DNA of 64,000 nucleotides from positions 35,531,158 to 35,595,157 of the forward strand of contig NC_080042.1 of the NCBI RefSeq assembly GCF_012489685.1, in the 5' to 3' direction. The translations under genes and the position numbers were made by a program. Origin of the DNA: Lotus japonicus. Lineage: Eukaryota > Streptophyta > Magnoliopsida > Fabales > Fabaceae. Shown here in pieces: positions 1 through 12,100 of the stretch. A model generated the notes under the pieces. It worked only from the letters and a program-made list of their open reading frames with translations. It made no database searches and was not told the origin of the DNA. Numbering within the stretch: position 1 is the first letter of the stretch; each line of letters starts with the position of its first letter.

Positions 1-2758
1 CCGGGTTAGATTTTCCGTTATGTCGCCGGAATTCCGCCGGAATCAATTTGAGCCTAAAATACCCATTTTTGGAGTTTTTGGAGTAAAGCTTCAACCTTTA
101 GGCTGAAAACTATCGCCTTAGCTTAGTGCTAGTAGGATTAGTTGTCATAAACGCCGTTGGTGACGTCCCTGCAAAATTTGGTTTTTGGGATTTCAGTTTT
201 GAAATTTCTAAGTTAAAAATCATGACCAAAATACCCCTGCGACAGTTTTTGATCCGATAATTTTTCCGAGTTCAGAATACCCTTAGCTACGGCTAATGAT
301 AGTATAGGAACCAAGTTTGATCGAAGAAAAATCGAGTCTCCTAATTACCTAAAGTGGCCGAACCTATTAAAGGGGGAGGAGGAAATTTCCTTTTCCGAAA
401 ACTTGTCTTTTCGCGCTAGATTATCGTACCTTAGAGTATAGATTACTTCGAGTAACCTTAGTAAGTATCGATAGCTTAGTTTTCAATAGATTCTGATAGT
501 ATTTCTGTGGTTTTGCTCTAAAGGTGATTTTGAGGAATTCCCAGAGGAGCAAGCCTTTGATTGTGAACAAGTGTTAGGAGATCGTCCTGGAGAATCTACA
601 GGTGAGGGCTTCTCACTGAATCTCTAGTTAATGCTTAGGGTCGATGTTTCGACATTGTTTACTGTTTATGCACTGGAATTGTGTGTGATTGGAAAATGTT
701 TTCTGAGGCTTTGGCTGACAATGTAGATGATTCATCTACTGAATGTTTTTGAGATTGTCTTACATGCTATGTGCTATGTGGGTAATCTAGGATGTGTGGT
801 GCATGATTTATATGCTAAGTGCTAAGTGTTTATGATGCGATTTATTGATATATGACATGTTGTTGATTGTGATGATTTAAATATGCTCTGTACTGGAATA
901 TGAGATTCTGAATGGTGAGAATAGCGGGCAGGTCATGCCGATTTTATTTTGAGAGTTTTGAGAAAGTTTGATAGGACGAACGAGGTTCGGGCCTTAATTT
1001 TGTTTAGTGGATCGAGACATCCTCTGGAAGCGACTTGGGATTGGGAGATCCTGAAAATGTATAAGACTTGCGATAAGACAAAATGGAATCTATTTTATAA
1101 AGAAAATTCATAAGACCTTAAATAACCTCAAAATCTTTAAGTAATGATAACAACCTCGAAGGAAGGCATTGGAAGTCAAATCATAGTTTTGGAAAAACGA
1201 GGAGTGTCGTCGGATCCAAGTGTTGAGTTTGTTGTTGTGCTGTTGGAGCAGCGTTTGTTGTTGTGCTGTTGGAGCAGCGTTTATTGTTGTGCTATTGGAG
1301 CAGCGTTTGTTATTGTGCTGTTGGAGCAGCGTTTGTTGCGGTGCTGTTGGAGCAGCGTTTATTGTTGTGCTATTGGAGCAGCGTTTGTTATTGTGCTGTT
1401 GGAGCAGCGTTTGTTGCGGTGCTGTTGGAGCAGCTATGTGTCGTTATGAAGTGTGTCTTTTGGTCGCAGAATCGACTTTACCTTAGGGTAAGCTTTTAGA
1501 GACTTTAACTTCCCTAGAACACGTGGCGACGTGTCGACTGAGGACGGAGACGTTGTTTGACTAATCATTTTGCATACATGCAACATTAATGGGGTATTAA
1601 CACAGGACGTACTCTGGACCTCGTCGGTTTCCAAATGGTCATAAGACCCGGAATGCCGTGAAAGAGCGTTTATAGACGTCTCTTGTAGCAGACCGAAATG
1701 GCAGACCTACGGGTTTACTGCTGATCTGGCTACCTTTGTGTGGTGTAAGAGGCACGCGGGCCGAAATGGTTCCACCGTGGCTGGTGTTAGGGCTGATCCG
1801 TTTGATGTCCATCCCTTTCCGGAATGCATGTGGTTAACTGGGTTAACCTGCATATCATTTCATGCAACATGCATACTGACTTAGTGATGAGTGTGTTTGA
1901 TACTTGTTAATTCTATTTGAGGCATGTTAACTGTGATTTATCGTCGTTTATATTCATCATGAGATATGCAACCCTAGGATGTTATCCCTAGCTAAAAGCT
2001 TAAGTGGCTATCCTATTATCTGTATCTATCCTTGCTATTATTTACATAATTCTTTGGAGTTGACCCTCGCGTCTTCTGTGTGTGCTTTGGCGAACAAACG
2101 CCCTTTGTCAGATGTCTTTGGCGGACTAGTTCACGACGGTTCACCCTTCGGGGGAAACTAGAGTTGGGATGCTGGAACAGGAGCGCATCGCGATAGCGAG
2201 CGGAGGACGGAGGATGTACCTAGACTTAGTCGTTCTGGATTCAGATTCGGACGACGATCACGCTAGCATGTAGGATTGAGTGTTAGTGTGAGCTCCTCGA
2301 GATGGGATTAGTGTAGGAGTAGAGTCTTAGCTCTGAACATCATTTGTTTCATTCGGGACAGGGTAGTTTCCCACCTATAGCTTTTTGTGTGGTTTCGTTA
2401 CGGGAATCACAGAGAGTTGGTTGGACTTAGGAAGTCTTGTTTCAGGCCGATGGGCCAGCTTATTCTCATTTTGAGGGATAGTGTTGCGGACACTTAACCT
2501 TTTCTTTTGGTTTGTACTTTTGCCTACGGGCGCTACTCTTCTATTAACCGTCACTGGAGGTTCACTCGTGACGAGGTTGCTACTTACAGCGGGGGCTGTT
2601 TATATATTGTATATTTGTTTTATTACTTTTCGCTCTTGGGTTTTATTTATTTCAGTCTTGTCTTAGTTATAATCGAAAAAAAAATATATATTCACGTTTT
2701 TCCGCATTAAGTTTACTTTTGGTTACTAAAGTGACGCCACCGAAATCGGGGTGTTACA
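1..2758 (+). mobile_element. 5' LTR of long-LTR non-autonomous retrotransposon (left end cut by window)
   Basis: Base 1 aligns with base 6161 and the match runs to the LTR end at 2758 / 8841 (both end GGGGTGTTACA). By comparison with the 3' copy the first 1007 bases lie outside the window. By eye only about a dozen substitutions and one single-base indel separate the copies, apart from three extra minisatellite units here (eight against five). The LTR is followed at once by a tRNA-Met-type primer site. There is no gene in it; the short ORFs inside come from repeats. The ends and PBS resemble Tekay/Del-type Ty3/gypsy elements (inference). Confidence 0.9.
1229..1436. repeat. 26-bp minisatellite in the 5' LTR, eight units
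   Basis: The motif TGCTGTTGGAGCAGCG recurs every 26 bases (GGAGCA at 1245, 1271, 1297, 1323, 1349, 1375, 1401, 1427). Because 26 is not a multiple of three and the unit has no stop, all three forward frames stay open. This makes three overlapping Leu/Cys/Trp-rich ORFs that are artefacts. The 3' LTR has five units, so the array changed length after insertion or during reverse transcription. Confidence 0.95.
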
Positions 2759-2761
2759 TTG

Positions 2762-2775
2762 TGGTATCAGAGCAC
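2762..2775 (+). promoter_or_regulatory. Primer binding site, initiator tRNA-Met type
   Basis: TGGTATCAGAGC begins three bases after the LTR end. It is the standard plant PBS complementary to the 3' end of initiator tRNA-Met, and it fixes the LTR boundary and the plus orientation of the element. Confidence 0.9.
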
Positions 2776-3854
2776 GGTCGAGTCTTTCGGGAGTTGTTGG
2801 GGAATAGGTCTTCTGTGCTAGGTTGTGTGACTCTGCAAAGAGTGAAAATTGATTGTCTGCAAGCGATTTTTCGCTTAGAATTGATTGAAGTTATTGCTTA
2901 ATCATATTGTATAGTTATGGAAAAGCTATCTTATGATTAGTACTAACTGTTGGTTTAACTAAACCGAACGATGATAACCTTCTAACCATTCTTTCTCATT
3001 TCAGTATAATATATTCCATTACTCTCGTAGCATGTGCAAGCACACCTATCTTACTTATATTGTCTAAGCTTTGACCTTATAGTTATTACGCCTATTAATA
3101 CCTTATTTGACCGTAGCTCGTATTTTAGCTATAGAAGTTATTCGAGGTTTAGAATGACACGCTAAGCCTAGAAAGTAGTCTTCTACCGATGCGTTTAAAA
3201 GGAAGCTAGAAGCTGAATAATGAATCTTATAGAGATTTCTTATGGATAGTATACGTATGATGTTGAGGGCGTGTAGTTCCGTAGCGGAATCGTTGAGGAG
3301 GTGATGTCGGGATATTTGTGACTATTGGATGATAGGAACTCATTGACTGTTCCAGTAGGTTTTTTCTAGATTTCCACCTTCGATGTATTAGGCCTGATCA
3401 ACTTAATATTGAGGGGGTGATATTCGGAATCACAGCTGGATATGGACTTTGATAGAAGGATTGGTAAGATTAACTCGATTTGATCGAAGATTAGTTGAAT
3501 TTGGGAGGAAAGTTTGTATTAAGCACTTGATTGTACAAGATTAAGATTTGAACCTTTGGAAGTTGATGATTGTCGTATAGACATTAATTGTTTGGTTCGT
3601 GCGATTACTTCAAGTGGAGGTAGACTAAGTCAAGAGATTTAATGTTGGAAAAATATTAGGTATTTTCTCGGAAGTTATGAAGTCATAGGTTATGTGATTA
3701 CAAAGTGGAATTGTTAGAGACCAAATAGGTTGGATTTAATCAGGTTATAGATGATAGCTTGATAGTAGCAAGATTGGGAAGAATTATCTTTGAACTAGAT
3801 TGTTGTAGTCGAGTTCGAGGAATAAGTTTTGCTAAGTGCATGATTAATTGTGGA

Positions 3855-4860
3855 GACATTATAGTCTTAAGAGATGAATTTTCACTTGAAAAGTGTTAAA
3901 GGGTCAAAGGACATTACCGATGCAAACTAGATAAAAGTTTGGATTTTAAGCCCAGGAAGTTTAACTTGAATGTGTAAGACTTAGAGAATTGTCAGGAGTT
4001 TGCTGGAGTGACTAAGTGTTGAATCAATGATTAAGTTAGAAAAAGAAGGTTTTAGCATAAGTTGAATCCTTGAGGTTGTTGATATGGATTTCAAAGAAAA
4101 TATGCTCAGATTACTAAGTGAGATTTACTAAGTTGGATTGGAATCTTAGGGTTAAGATTGACCTTGAGAGTTGAGAATCACGTACGAGTAGGAGATTGGA
4201 GATCTGAAGATGAGTTGCGGATTAAGACCATTGAGGTATAGTATAAGAGAGATCTTGAAGTAAAGAAATTCTGAGTTGTGTAGAGTTTTAAGGTTGGTTA
4301 TAAGTTGGTAATCGATTGATGTTGATTATGAGATTGCGGACATAATGAACCATGTGATAAGATTTGAAGGATGTTAGCATAACAAGTTATGACTATGGAT
4401 ATCAGGATCAAGTTATGAGTGTGAGAGCATGACGACACTTATCAGGTCGTTTGTGTAAGCGAAGGAGTTATAGTTTTAAGAAATGGATATTCACTTAAGA
4501 AGTATTGAAGGGTTAAGGGCCATTAGAGGACCAAACTTGGTGAAGGTTTACGTTTTAAATCTATGGATTTCTGTCTAAGGTGTGTAGGACCCGAAGTTTG
4601 TCAGAACTTGATTGAGGGATTAAGAAGTTGATTGACGAGATGGTGATTGAGATACAGAAAGGAAAGTGCTAGTATTAAGATGAATACTTGAAGTCGTTAT
4701 ATTTGGGCAAGTTTCATAGAGTCTAAGAGTGAATGGAACCTTGTTATGGATTCTGATGAGGTATACTAGAGTTAACCAATGAATTCTACTAAGTTGAATG
4801 AGAATCCTATGATTAAGATTGACTTAGGGAGTTGAAAATCATGTACGAATAAGGGATTTA
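3855..4860. repeat. Diverged ~600-bp tandem duplication inside the LARD interior
   Basis: Two blocks, about 3855-4195 and 4455-4860, show the same series of landmarks: TTCACTT(G/A)A(A/G)AAGT, GAAGGGT/AAAGGGT, CTACTAAGTTGAATG-like, then GATTAAGATTGAC and GAGTTGA(G/A)AATCA. Identity is roughly 60-70% with indels, so the duplication is much older than the present insertion, whose LTRs are nearly identical. Confidence 0.6.
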
Positions 4861-5137
4861 GTGGTGTTAGCGGTTACGATAACGGTTAAACCTCGGAAAG
4901 TTGAAGGATCGAACGATAAAATGACTAGTTAAGTCCCTTGGGGTATAATTATAAGTTGATCTTCTAGGGAATGAGTCTAGTGATGCACTAGGTATTAAGG
5001 CTCAAGTCGAGATTTAATTTGAATGGTGACTAAGTAGAAGATTGATTTCATGGTACTATATGGGATTTAGAGGAAAAGATCAAGGAATAATATCCAGAAC
5101 TTTTTACTAACCTTAAGTTTCGAGGTCGAAACTTTCT

Positions 5138-5153
5138 TTTTGGAGGGTAGTAA
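5138..5153 (+). promoter_or_regulatory. Polypurine tract before the 3' LTR
   Basis: A purine-rich stretch with core GGAGGGTAGTAA lies directly before the TGTAAGGCCC start of the 3' LTR, where plus-strand synthesis would be primed. Confidence 0.65.
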
Positions 5154-5860
5154 TGTAAGGCCCGAGTTTTTAAGTTTATGCTAAGTGAATAAACTTCTTA
5201 TTCACGATTAGGGTTGATGTAATGTGAAGGGAAACCTGAACGAAAGTTTATTAAATGAAATATATTTATGAAGGAGAAAGTTCAGGAAAAGTTCAAGGAT
5301 TGCATTATGATCGATAAAAGTTATAGCACGAACGTTTTACGCTTAAACCTAGGTCAGAAACCCTAGTATATAGCTAATTTTCACTTTTAGGCACGATGGC
5401 AGTTAATTCCAAAAATCTTCAGAGAAATGTTAGAACTTCTCTTTTTCCATATATCACAATCGTTTCGAGGCGAAACTCTAGGATCTACGAACGTCCGATT
5501 CCAATCATCGGAAGTTTGCCGAAACCGAATCCCTGGTATTTCAAAACCCTAGAATTTCTCGACGATGAAGACTTTATCTATTCAGAGCTTCAAATGAATA
5601 TTCTACACGCGTACACCCATTTCTCTTGATGATTTCAATCTTTCTTCAGAAGGAAGTTTTCCATTCCGACATCCGATGCAAAAAGCAACTTATCGGGTAA
5701 AATAGTTTTATACCGACTATGCTTTAGTTGCCAAAAATACAAAGAGACCTCATTTTAGTTTTGGAATTCTTTCGCCAAAACATATCTATTAATTCACGGA
5801 GAATGACGCCGGAAAAATCAGATTCGCGAAACTTTCATTTTCCCGCGAATTTCCAACCTT

Positions 5861-5868
5861 TATATATA
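5861..5868 (+). promoter_or_regulatory. TATA box of the 3' LTR
   Basis: TATATATA in the context CCTTTATATATAGCAAAG, about 700 bases into the LTR, followed by a pyrimidine-rich leader. This is the likely U3 core promoter; the matching part of the 5' LTR is off the window. Confidence 0.6.
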
Positions 5869-7388
5869 GCAAAGAAAGGAAGAAAAACTCAAATTTTCCT
5901 CCATTTTCTCTCCTCAAACCCGCGGCCAAGAACAAGGAAGAAGGAAGAAGAATTTTGTTCATCGCTTGCTTGATCGTTGATCCGTTAGTTGCTACTTCAA
6001 GGCTTCGAGGTATAGTCGCTAATCCTTACCTCTGATCGCTTTTTCCATAGCTTTTCTGTAGACTTTTCTGAGCGGATAGTTTATGGGTTTTTGCAAAACT
6101 ATCCTGATTATTTCATTTCTGATTCTAAACCTCTTCCTTATGCGCCCAAGATCACTTCTGCCGGGTTAGATTTTCCGTTATGTCGCCGGAATTCCGCCGA
6201 AATCAATTTGAGCCTAAAATACCCATTTTTGGAGTTTTTGGAGTAAAGCTTCAACCTTTAGGCTGAAAACTATCGCCTTAGCTTAGTGCTAGTAGGATTA
6301 GTTGTCATAAACGCCGTTGGTGACGTCCCTGCAAAATTTGGTTTTTGGGATTTCAATTTTGAAATTTCTAAGTTAAAAATCATGACCAAAATACCCCTGC
6401 GACAGTTTTTGATCCGATAATTTTTCCGAGTTCAGAATACCCTTAGTTACGGCTAATGATAGTATAGGAACCAAGTTTGATCGAAGAAAAATCGAGTCTC
6501 CTAATTACCTAAAGTGGCCGAACCTATTAAAGGGGGAGGAGGAAATTTCCTTTTCCGGAAACTTGTCTTTTCGCGCTAGATTATCGTACCTTTGAGTATA
6601 GATTACTTCGAGTAACCTTAGTAAGTATCGATAGCTTAGTTTTCAATAGATTCTGATAGTATTTCTGTGGTTTTGCTCTAAAGGTGATTTTGAGGAATTC
6701 CCAGAGGAGCAAGCCTTTGATTGTGAACAAGTGTTAGGAGATCGTCCTGGAGAATCTACAGGTGAGGGCTTCTCACTGAATCTCTAGTTAATGCTTAGGG
6801 TCGATGTTTCGACATTGTTTACTGTTTATGCACTGGAATTGTGTGTGATTGGAAAATGTTTTCTGAGGCTTTGGCTGACAATGTAGATGATTCATCTACT
6901 GAGTGTTTTTGAGATTGTCTTACATGCTATGTGCTATGTGGGTAATCTAGGATGTGTGGTGCATGATTTATATGCTAAGTGCTAAGTGTTTATGATGCGA
7001 TTTATTGATATATGACATGTTGTTGATTGTGATGATTTAAATATGCTCTGTACTGGAATATGAGATTCTGAATGGTGAGAATAGCGGGCAGGTCATGCCG
7101 ATTTTATTTTGAGAGTTTTGAGAAAGTTTGATAGGACGAACGAGGTTCGGGCCTTAATTTTGTTTAGTGGATCGAGACATCCTCTGGAAGCGACTTGGGA
7201 TTGGGAGATCCTGAAAATGTATAAGACTTGCGATAAGACAAAATGGAATCTATTTTATAAAGAAAATTCATAAGACCTTAAATAACCTCAAAATCTTTAA
7301 GTAATGATAACAACCTCGAAGGAAGGCATTGGAAGTCAAATCATAGTTTTGGAAAAACGAGGAGTGTCGTCGGATCCAAGTGTTGAGT

Positions 7389-7518
7389 TTGTTGTTGTGC
7401 TGTTGGAGCAGCGTTTGTTGTTGTGCTGTTGGAGCAGCGTTTATTGTTGTGCTGTTGGAGCAGCGTTTGTTATTGTGCTGTTGGAGCAGCGTTTGTTGTG
7501 GTGCTGTTGGAGCAGCTA
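7389..7518. repeat. 26-bp minisatellite in the 3' LTR, five units
   Basis: Same unit as at 1229-1436, with GGAGCA at 7405, 7431, 7457, 7483 and 7509. The three-unit difference (78 bp) explains nearly all the length difference between the two LTRs. Confidence 0.95.
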
Positions 7519-8841
7519 TGTGTCGTTATGAAGTGTGTCTTTTGGTCGCAGAATCGACTTTACCTTAGGGTAAGCTTTTAGAGACTTTAACTTCCCTAGA
7601 ACACGTGGCGACGTGTCGAGTGAGGACGGAGACGTTGTTTGACTAATCATTTTGCATACATGCAACATTAATGGGGTATTAACACAGGACGTACTCTGGA
7701 CCTCGTCGGTTTCCTAAATGGTCATAAGACCCGGAATGCCGTGAAAGAGCGTTTATAGACGTCTCTTGTAGCAGACCGAAATGGCAGACCTACGGGTTTA
7801 CTGCTGATCTGGCTACCTTTGTGTGGTGTAAGAGGCACGCGGGCCGAAATGGTTCCACCGTGGCTGGTGTTAGGGCTGATCCGTTTGATGTCCATCCCTT
7901 TCCGGAATGCATGTGGTTAACTGGGTTAACCTGCATATCATTTCATGCAACATGCATACTGACTTAGTGATGAGTGTGTTTGATACTTGTTAATTCTATT
8001 TGAGGCATGTTAACTGTGATTTATCGTTGTTTATATTCATCATGAGATATGCAACCCTAGGATGTTATCCCTAGCTAAAAGCCTAAGTGGCTATCCTATT
8101 ATCTGTATCTATCCTTGCTATTATTTACATAATTCTTTGGAGTTGACCCTCGCGTCTTCTGTGTGTGCTTTGGCGAACAAACGCCCTTTGTCAGATGTCT
8201 TTGGCGGACTAGTTCACGACGGTTCACCCTTCGGGGGAAACTAGAGTTGGGATGCTGGAACAGGAGCGCATCGCGATAGCGAGCGGAGGACGGAGGATGT
8301 ACCTAGACTTAGTCGTTCTGGATTCAGATTCGGACGACGATCACGCTAGCATGTAGGATTGAGTGTTAGTGTGAGCTCCTCGAGATGGGATTAGTGTAGG
8401 AGTAGAGTCTTAGCTCTGAACATCATTTGTTTCATTCGGGACAGGGTAGTTTCCCACCTATAGCTTTTTGTGTGGTTTCGTTACGGGAATCACAGAGAGT
8501 TGGTTGGACTTAGGAAGTCTTGTTTCAGGCCGATGGGCCAGCTTATTCTCATTTTGAGGGATAGTGTTGCGGACACTTAACCTTTTCTTTTGGTTTGTAC
8601 TTTTGCCTACGGGCGCTACTCTTCTATTAACCGTCACTGGAGGTTCACTCGTGACGAGGTTGCTACTTACAGCGGGGGCTGTTTATATATTGTATATTAG
8701 TTTTATTACTTTTCGCACTTGGGTTTTATTTATTTCAGTCTTGTCTTAGTTATAATCGAAAAAAAAATATATATTCACGTTTTTCCGCATTAAGTTTACT
8801 TTTGGTTACTAAAGTGACGCCACCGAAATCGGGGTGTTACA

Positions 8842-11040
8842 ATATTTACAAATCAAGATGTGTGCGATGCTATGGGATTAATGGAAGATGAGAGGGAGTA
8901 TGTTGATGGGATTATTCACATGAGTGAGATTGGTTCAGGGTCTTATTTGAGGCATTTGTTTGTAACGTTGCTCTCAACAAACGCTATAGGAAAGCCAAGA
9001 GAAGTGTGGGATAAGATATGGAGATTTTTAGCTGACGGCATTTTGTACCACAGAAGAAGGTTGCTTAAAATGCCAGGTATTTTTGCACTATGTTCTTATT
9101 AAATATATTGAATGGCGTTTTTTTATTTTTGTGTGTTATTTTAAATGGGCATCTTAGAAGGAATCATTTTCTTTGCTATATCAAAGAAACAACCTCTATA
9201 CAATTGGATTTGATTGTATACATTACGTGATTTAGAGAATGTTTTTCTATATTGTTTTAAATCCATTTAATATTTGTTGCAGATCTTCAAATAAATGATG
9301 AGGATTTGATGAACTTATGTTTGATTGAGATAGAGAAGGTGTTGAGCACCAATGGAAGGTCACTTAAAGAATGGCCTAGCTTACCTTATCCATCATTTTG
9401 TGAGACCTTTCGTTTTGAAAATCAATTTGTTGCAGATGAGCTTAATTGTATAAGGATGAAATGAACGTACAACATCAACAATTGGTCTGTTCCCTGACTT
9501 CTGAACAGAAAGGAGCGTATACCCAGGTAATAAATTACGATTAAAGCATAATAGAAGAAAAAATGAATAAATTCGATTATTATGTATTTTGTATTTTCTT
9601 TTTGACAAATTATGTCAATTTACAGATATTGGATGTTGTTTCGTCCAATAACGGAGGATTTTTTTTCCTATATGGATTTGGCGGATCTGGTAAGACTTTT
9701 GTGTGGAATACCCTCTCAGCTGCGCTGCGTTCTGAAGGAAAGATTGTTCTAAATGTTGCGTCAAGTGGCATTGCTTCATTGCTATTACCTGGAGGTAGAA
9801 CTGCTCACTCTAGATTTTCCATTCCTATCACTATCCATGAATCATCAACATGTAATGTCCATCAAGGTTCTCATAAAGCTGAAATGCTTCAGAAAGCAAG
9901 TCTTATCATTTGGGATGAAGCTCCAATGCTTAACAAGCACTGTTTTGAAGCTCTAGACAAAACTTTGAATGACATCATGAAGACCCAAGCAACTTTTGGC
10001 CATGATAAACCCTTTGGAGGAAAGGTAGTTGTTTTGGGTGGGGACTTTCGACAGATTCTGCCAGTAATTTTGAAAGAAGTAGATCAGAAATCATTTCTTC
10101 TTCTGTGAATTCATCATACCTATGGAAGCATTGTAAAGTAATGAAGTTAACTACCAACATGAGATTACAACAAGCAGGGTCCTCTTCTTCATCCTTGGAG
10201 ATCAAAGAATTTGCGGATTGGCTTCTTCAAGTGGGCGATGGCACGGTTAAGCCAATCGATGAGGATGATTCTATTATAGAAATTCCCTCTGATTTGTTGG
10301 TGAGGGAGTCCGATAATCCCTTACTTGAGTTAGTCAATTTTGCATATCCCAATGTTGTTGCTAATTTGGAGAACCATGCATATTTTGAACAAAGAGCACT
10401 CCTTGCTCCCACTCTTGAAAGTGTTGAAGAGGTTAATAACTTCATGATGTCAATGATCCCTGGGGAGGAAACAGAATATTTGAGTTATGACACACCATGC
10501 AGGTCAGATGAAGACTCTGAAATAGATGCAGAATGGTTCACTTCAGAATTTCTAAATGATGTTAAGTGCTCTGGTATTCCCAACCACAGAATTGTTCTCA
10601 AAGTTGGTGTCCCTATCATGTTAATTCGGAACATTGATCAGTCTGCTGGATTGTGTAATGGAACAAGATTGATAGTGAGCGCTTTGACACCTTATATCAT
10701 TGTTGCAACAGCTCTTTCCGGTTCTAAAACAGGTAAACCTGTTTATATTCCTAGGCTTAGCTTAACTCCTTCTGATACTGGCCTTCCTTTCAAATTCTCA
10801 AGGAGACAGTTCCCTATTACTGTTTGTTTTGCTATGACTATAAATAAGAGCCAAGGCCAGTCGTTATCGCATGTTGGATTATACCTTCCTAGGCCGGTGT
10901 TCACGCATGGCCAGCTATATGTAGCACTATCAAGAGTAAAATCTAGAAAAGGGTTGAAGATACTTATAGTCGATGACAAAGGAGTAGTATCTAATTGCAC
11001 TCGGAATGTTGTGTATGAAGAAGTATTCCAAAACATATGA
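8842..11040 (+). pseudogene. Helitron RepHel helicase (PIF1-like), partial and frameshifted
   Basis: Exons can be traced at 8842-9076, 9283-9526 and 9626-11040, with GT-AG introns and matching phases. The family product is a 5'-3' DNA helicase fused to a rolling-circle Rep, which moves Helitrons by strand displacement. Walker A GFGGSGKT is at 9674-9697, Walker B-like LIIWDEAPM near 9903, then [11 protein letters not shown], and the C-terminal [12 protein letters not shown] and YVALSRVKS motifs near 10830-10940. The stop at 11038 gives a normal C-terminus. Two single-base frameshifts, one near 9455-9465 and one near 10065-10085 (between the frames ending at 10108 and starting about 10105), make it non-functional. 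The N-terminal Rep part is missing because of the LTR insertion. Family assignment is strong. Confidence 0.88.
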
Positions 11041-11398
11041 ATGGTTAGATTATCTATCTTTGAATTCGTACTTCTTTGTATAATGCACATTGTATTTAGT
11101 GTGCTGTATTTTTTGATATACTTATTTAAAACATTTTCTAAATTGTTGCAGATTCAAGCGACTTTCAATGATAATGGGGCAACAAGCAACAAGTGGAATG
11201 CATAACGTTCATATGACATCTTTTTGTTGCCGATATATATATTTCTGTAATCATCAACCTTTGTTAGATTCATTCAGTTTTTCATTGTTGTGTAAACGAA
11301 TCAAATCTAATTTCAATTGTTATCTATTGTTTTGTGGTAGTTAATCATGTCAATTTCATGTAAATATAATTGTCATAACAAATTAGAAAAATCTTTCG

Positions 11399-11426
11399 CC
11401 GTGCAGCGCACGGGTAAAAACACTAG
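11399..11426 (+). other. Helitron 3' terminus: hairpin and CTAG
   Basis: CCGTGC-AGC-GCACGG (11399-11413) forms a perfect 6-bp stem with a 3-base loop. It is followed by GTAAAAACA and the terminal CTAG at 11423-11426, with T next. This is the classical Helitron end. Confidence 0.9.
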
Positions 11427-12100
11427 TGAAGAATACAAATCATTACTGCTCAGCCTGGTTTAAAAAGGCATGCTGAAAGTAAACTAATAAAAAATCATCA
11501 CCGGTATACTGCTAAGTGTATAAGGGATTTTTCATACAAGTGATTCTCTCCCTCCAGCTTCCTCCGTTTTTTTATCTACAAGAAAAGATGTCCACAGCTT
11601 ACCTCAACTTTGAAACTTTGGCTGAGAGATTTTTCAATTTTCAAATTTGGCAGTCCACCTTTGAATTCTTTTAAAATTGATAATTGATTCTAAAGACAAA
11701 TCTTCTGCGGGTTGCTTCTGGGGGCTAGAATTAATTACGATGAGAGAGAGCTAGATCCAAACATACTGTAAATAGCTACTCTGTATTCATAAAGGATATG
11801 ACTAATTTTAAGATCTTGTGAACCAAACAAGGAGATGATCAGTAAGATCCAATTGCTGAACAAGTGGGATGAAATAGTGTGCTGTGAAGGTTGTTTTCTA
11901 GCAAAGAGAAGTTGATAAATAAAAAGAGTAGATGATAGTGGCCTTTGAGATGTCTCCGGATTTTGTAAGGAGTTAAATTAGAGGTTTATGGCCAAAGCCT
12001 CAAAGTTGAAAGGGAGTTTTGTGGACCTCTCTCAATATCTATAAATGATACAGAATGTATGCACTGCACTACATCTTTTTAGAGCTTATATCTTCCTCTC
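11427..12100. other. Intergenic / 3' flank of the OTU gene
   Basis: AT-rich sequence between the Helitron end and the minus-strand OTU stop codon. It probably includes the OTU 3' UTR. No ORF, repeat or RNA gene was recognised. Confidence 0.5.

Larger units (their letters stand above)
2759..5153 (+). mobile_element. Non-coding internal region of the LARD-like element
   Basis: Only 2395 bases separate PBS and PPT, against 4-6 kb in an autonomous element. No ORF longer than 60 codons and no gag, protease, RT or integrase motif is visible in any frame. With LTRs of about 3.7 kb this fits the LARD class (large retrotransposon derivative), which must use proteins made by another element. The region contains a diverged internal duplication (separate entry). 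Confidence 0.85.
5154..8841 (+). mobile_element. 3' LTR, complete (3688 bp)
   Basis: It starts TGTAAGGCCCGAG after the PPT and ends GGGGTGTTACA. After it the sequence changes abruptly to Helitron helicase coding sequence. Bases 8842-8846 (ATATT) should be the 3' copy of a 5-bp target duplication; the 5' copy is outside the window. The short ORFs at 5396, 5728, 8062 and 8564 are chance reading frames in the LTR. Confidence 0.92.
8842..11426 (+). mobile_element. Helitron, 3' part (5' part displaced by the LARD insertion)
   Basis: Coding sequence for the C-terminal part of a Rep/helicase is followed by a canonical Helitron 3' end: a 6-bp stem hairpin, ten bases, then CTAG at 11423-11426, followed by T of an AT target. 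The long-LTR element is inserted within the Rep/Hel coding region, so the Rep domain and 5' TC end lie upstream of this window. Confidence 0.85.

Noticed and set aside
1144..1499. Three overlapping Leu/Cys/Trp-rich ORFs
   Set aside because: They come from a 26-bp tandem repeat without stops read in three frames; the 3' LTR copy has different lengths.
1979..2901. Short ORFs in the 5' LTR and just after it
   Set aside because: They lie in LTR/PBS sequence, have no domain, and three are repeated in the 3' LTR only because the LTR is repeated.
5396..5973. 77- and 81-codon ORFs at the start of the 3' LTR
   Set aside because: They span U3 and the TATA box of the LTR; no homology or start context.
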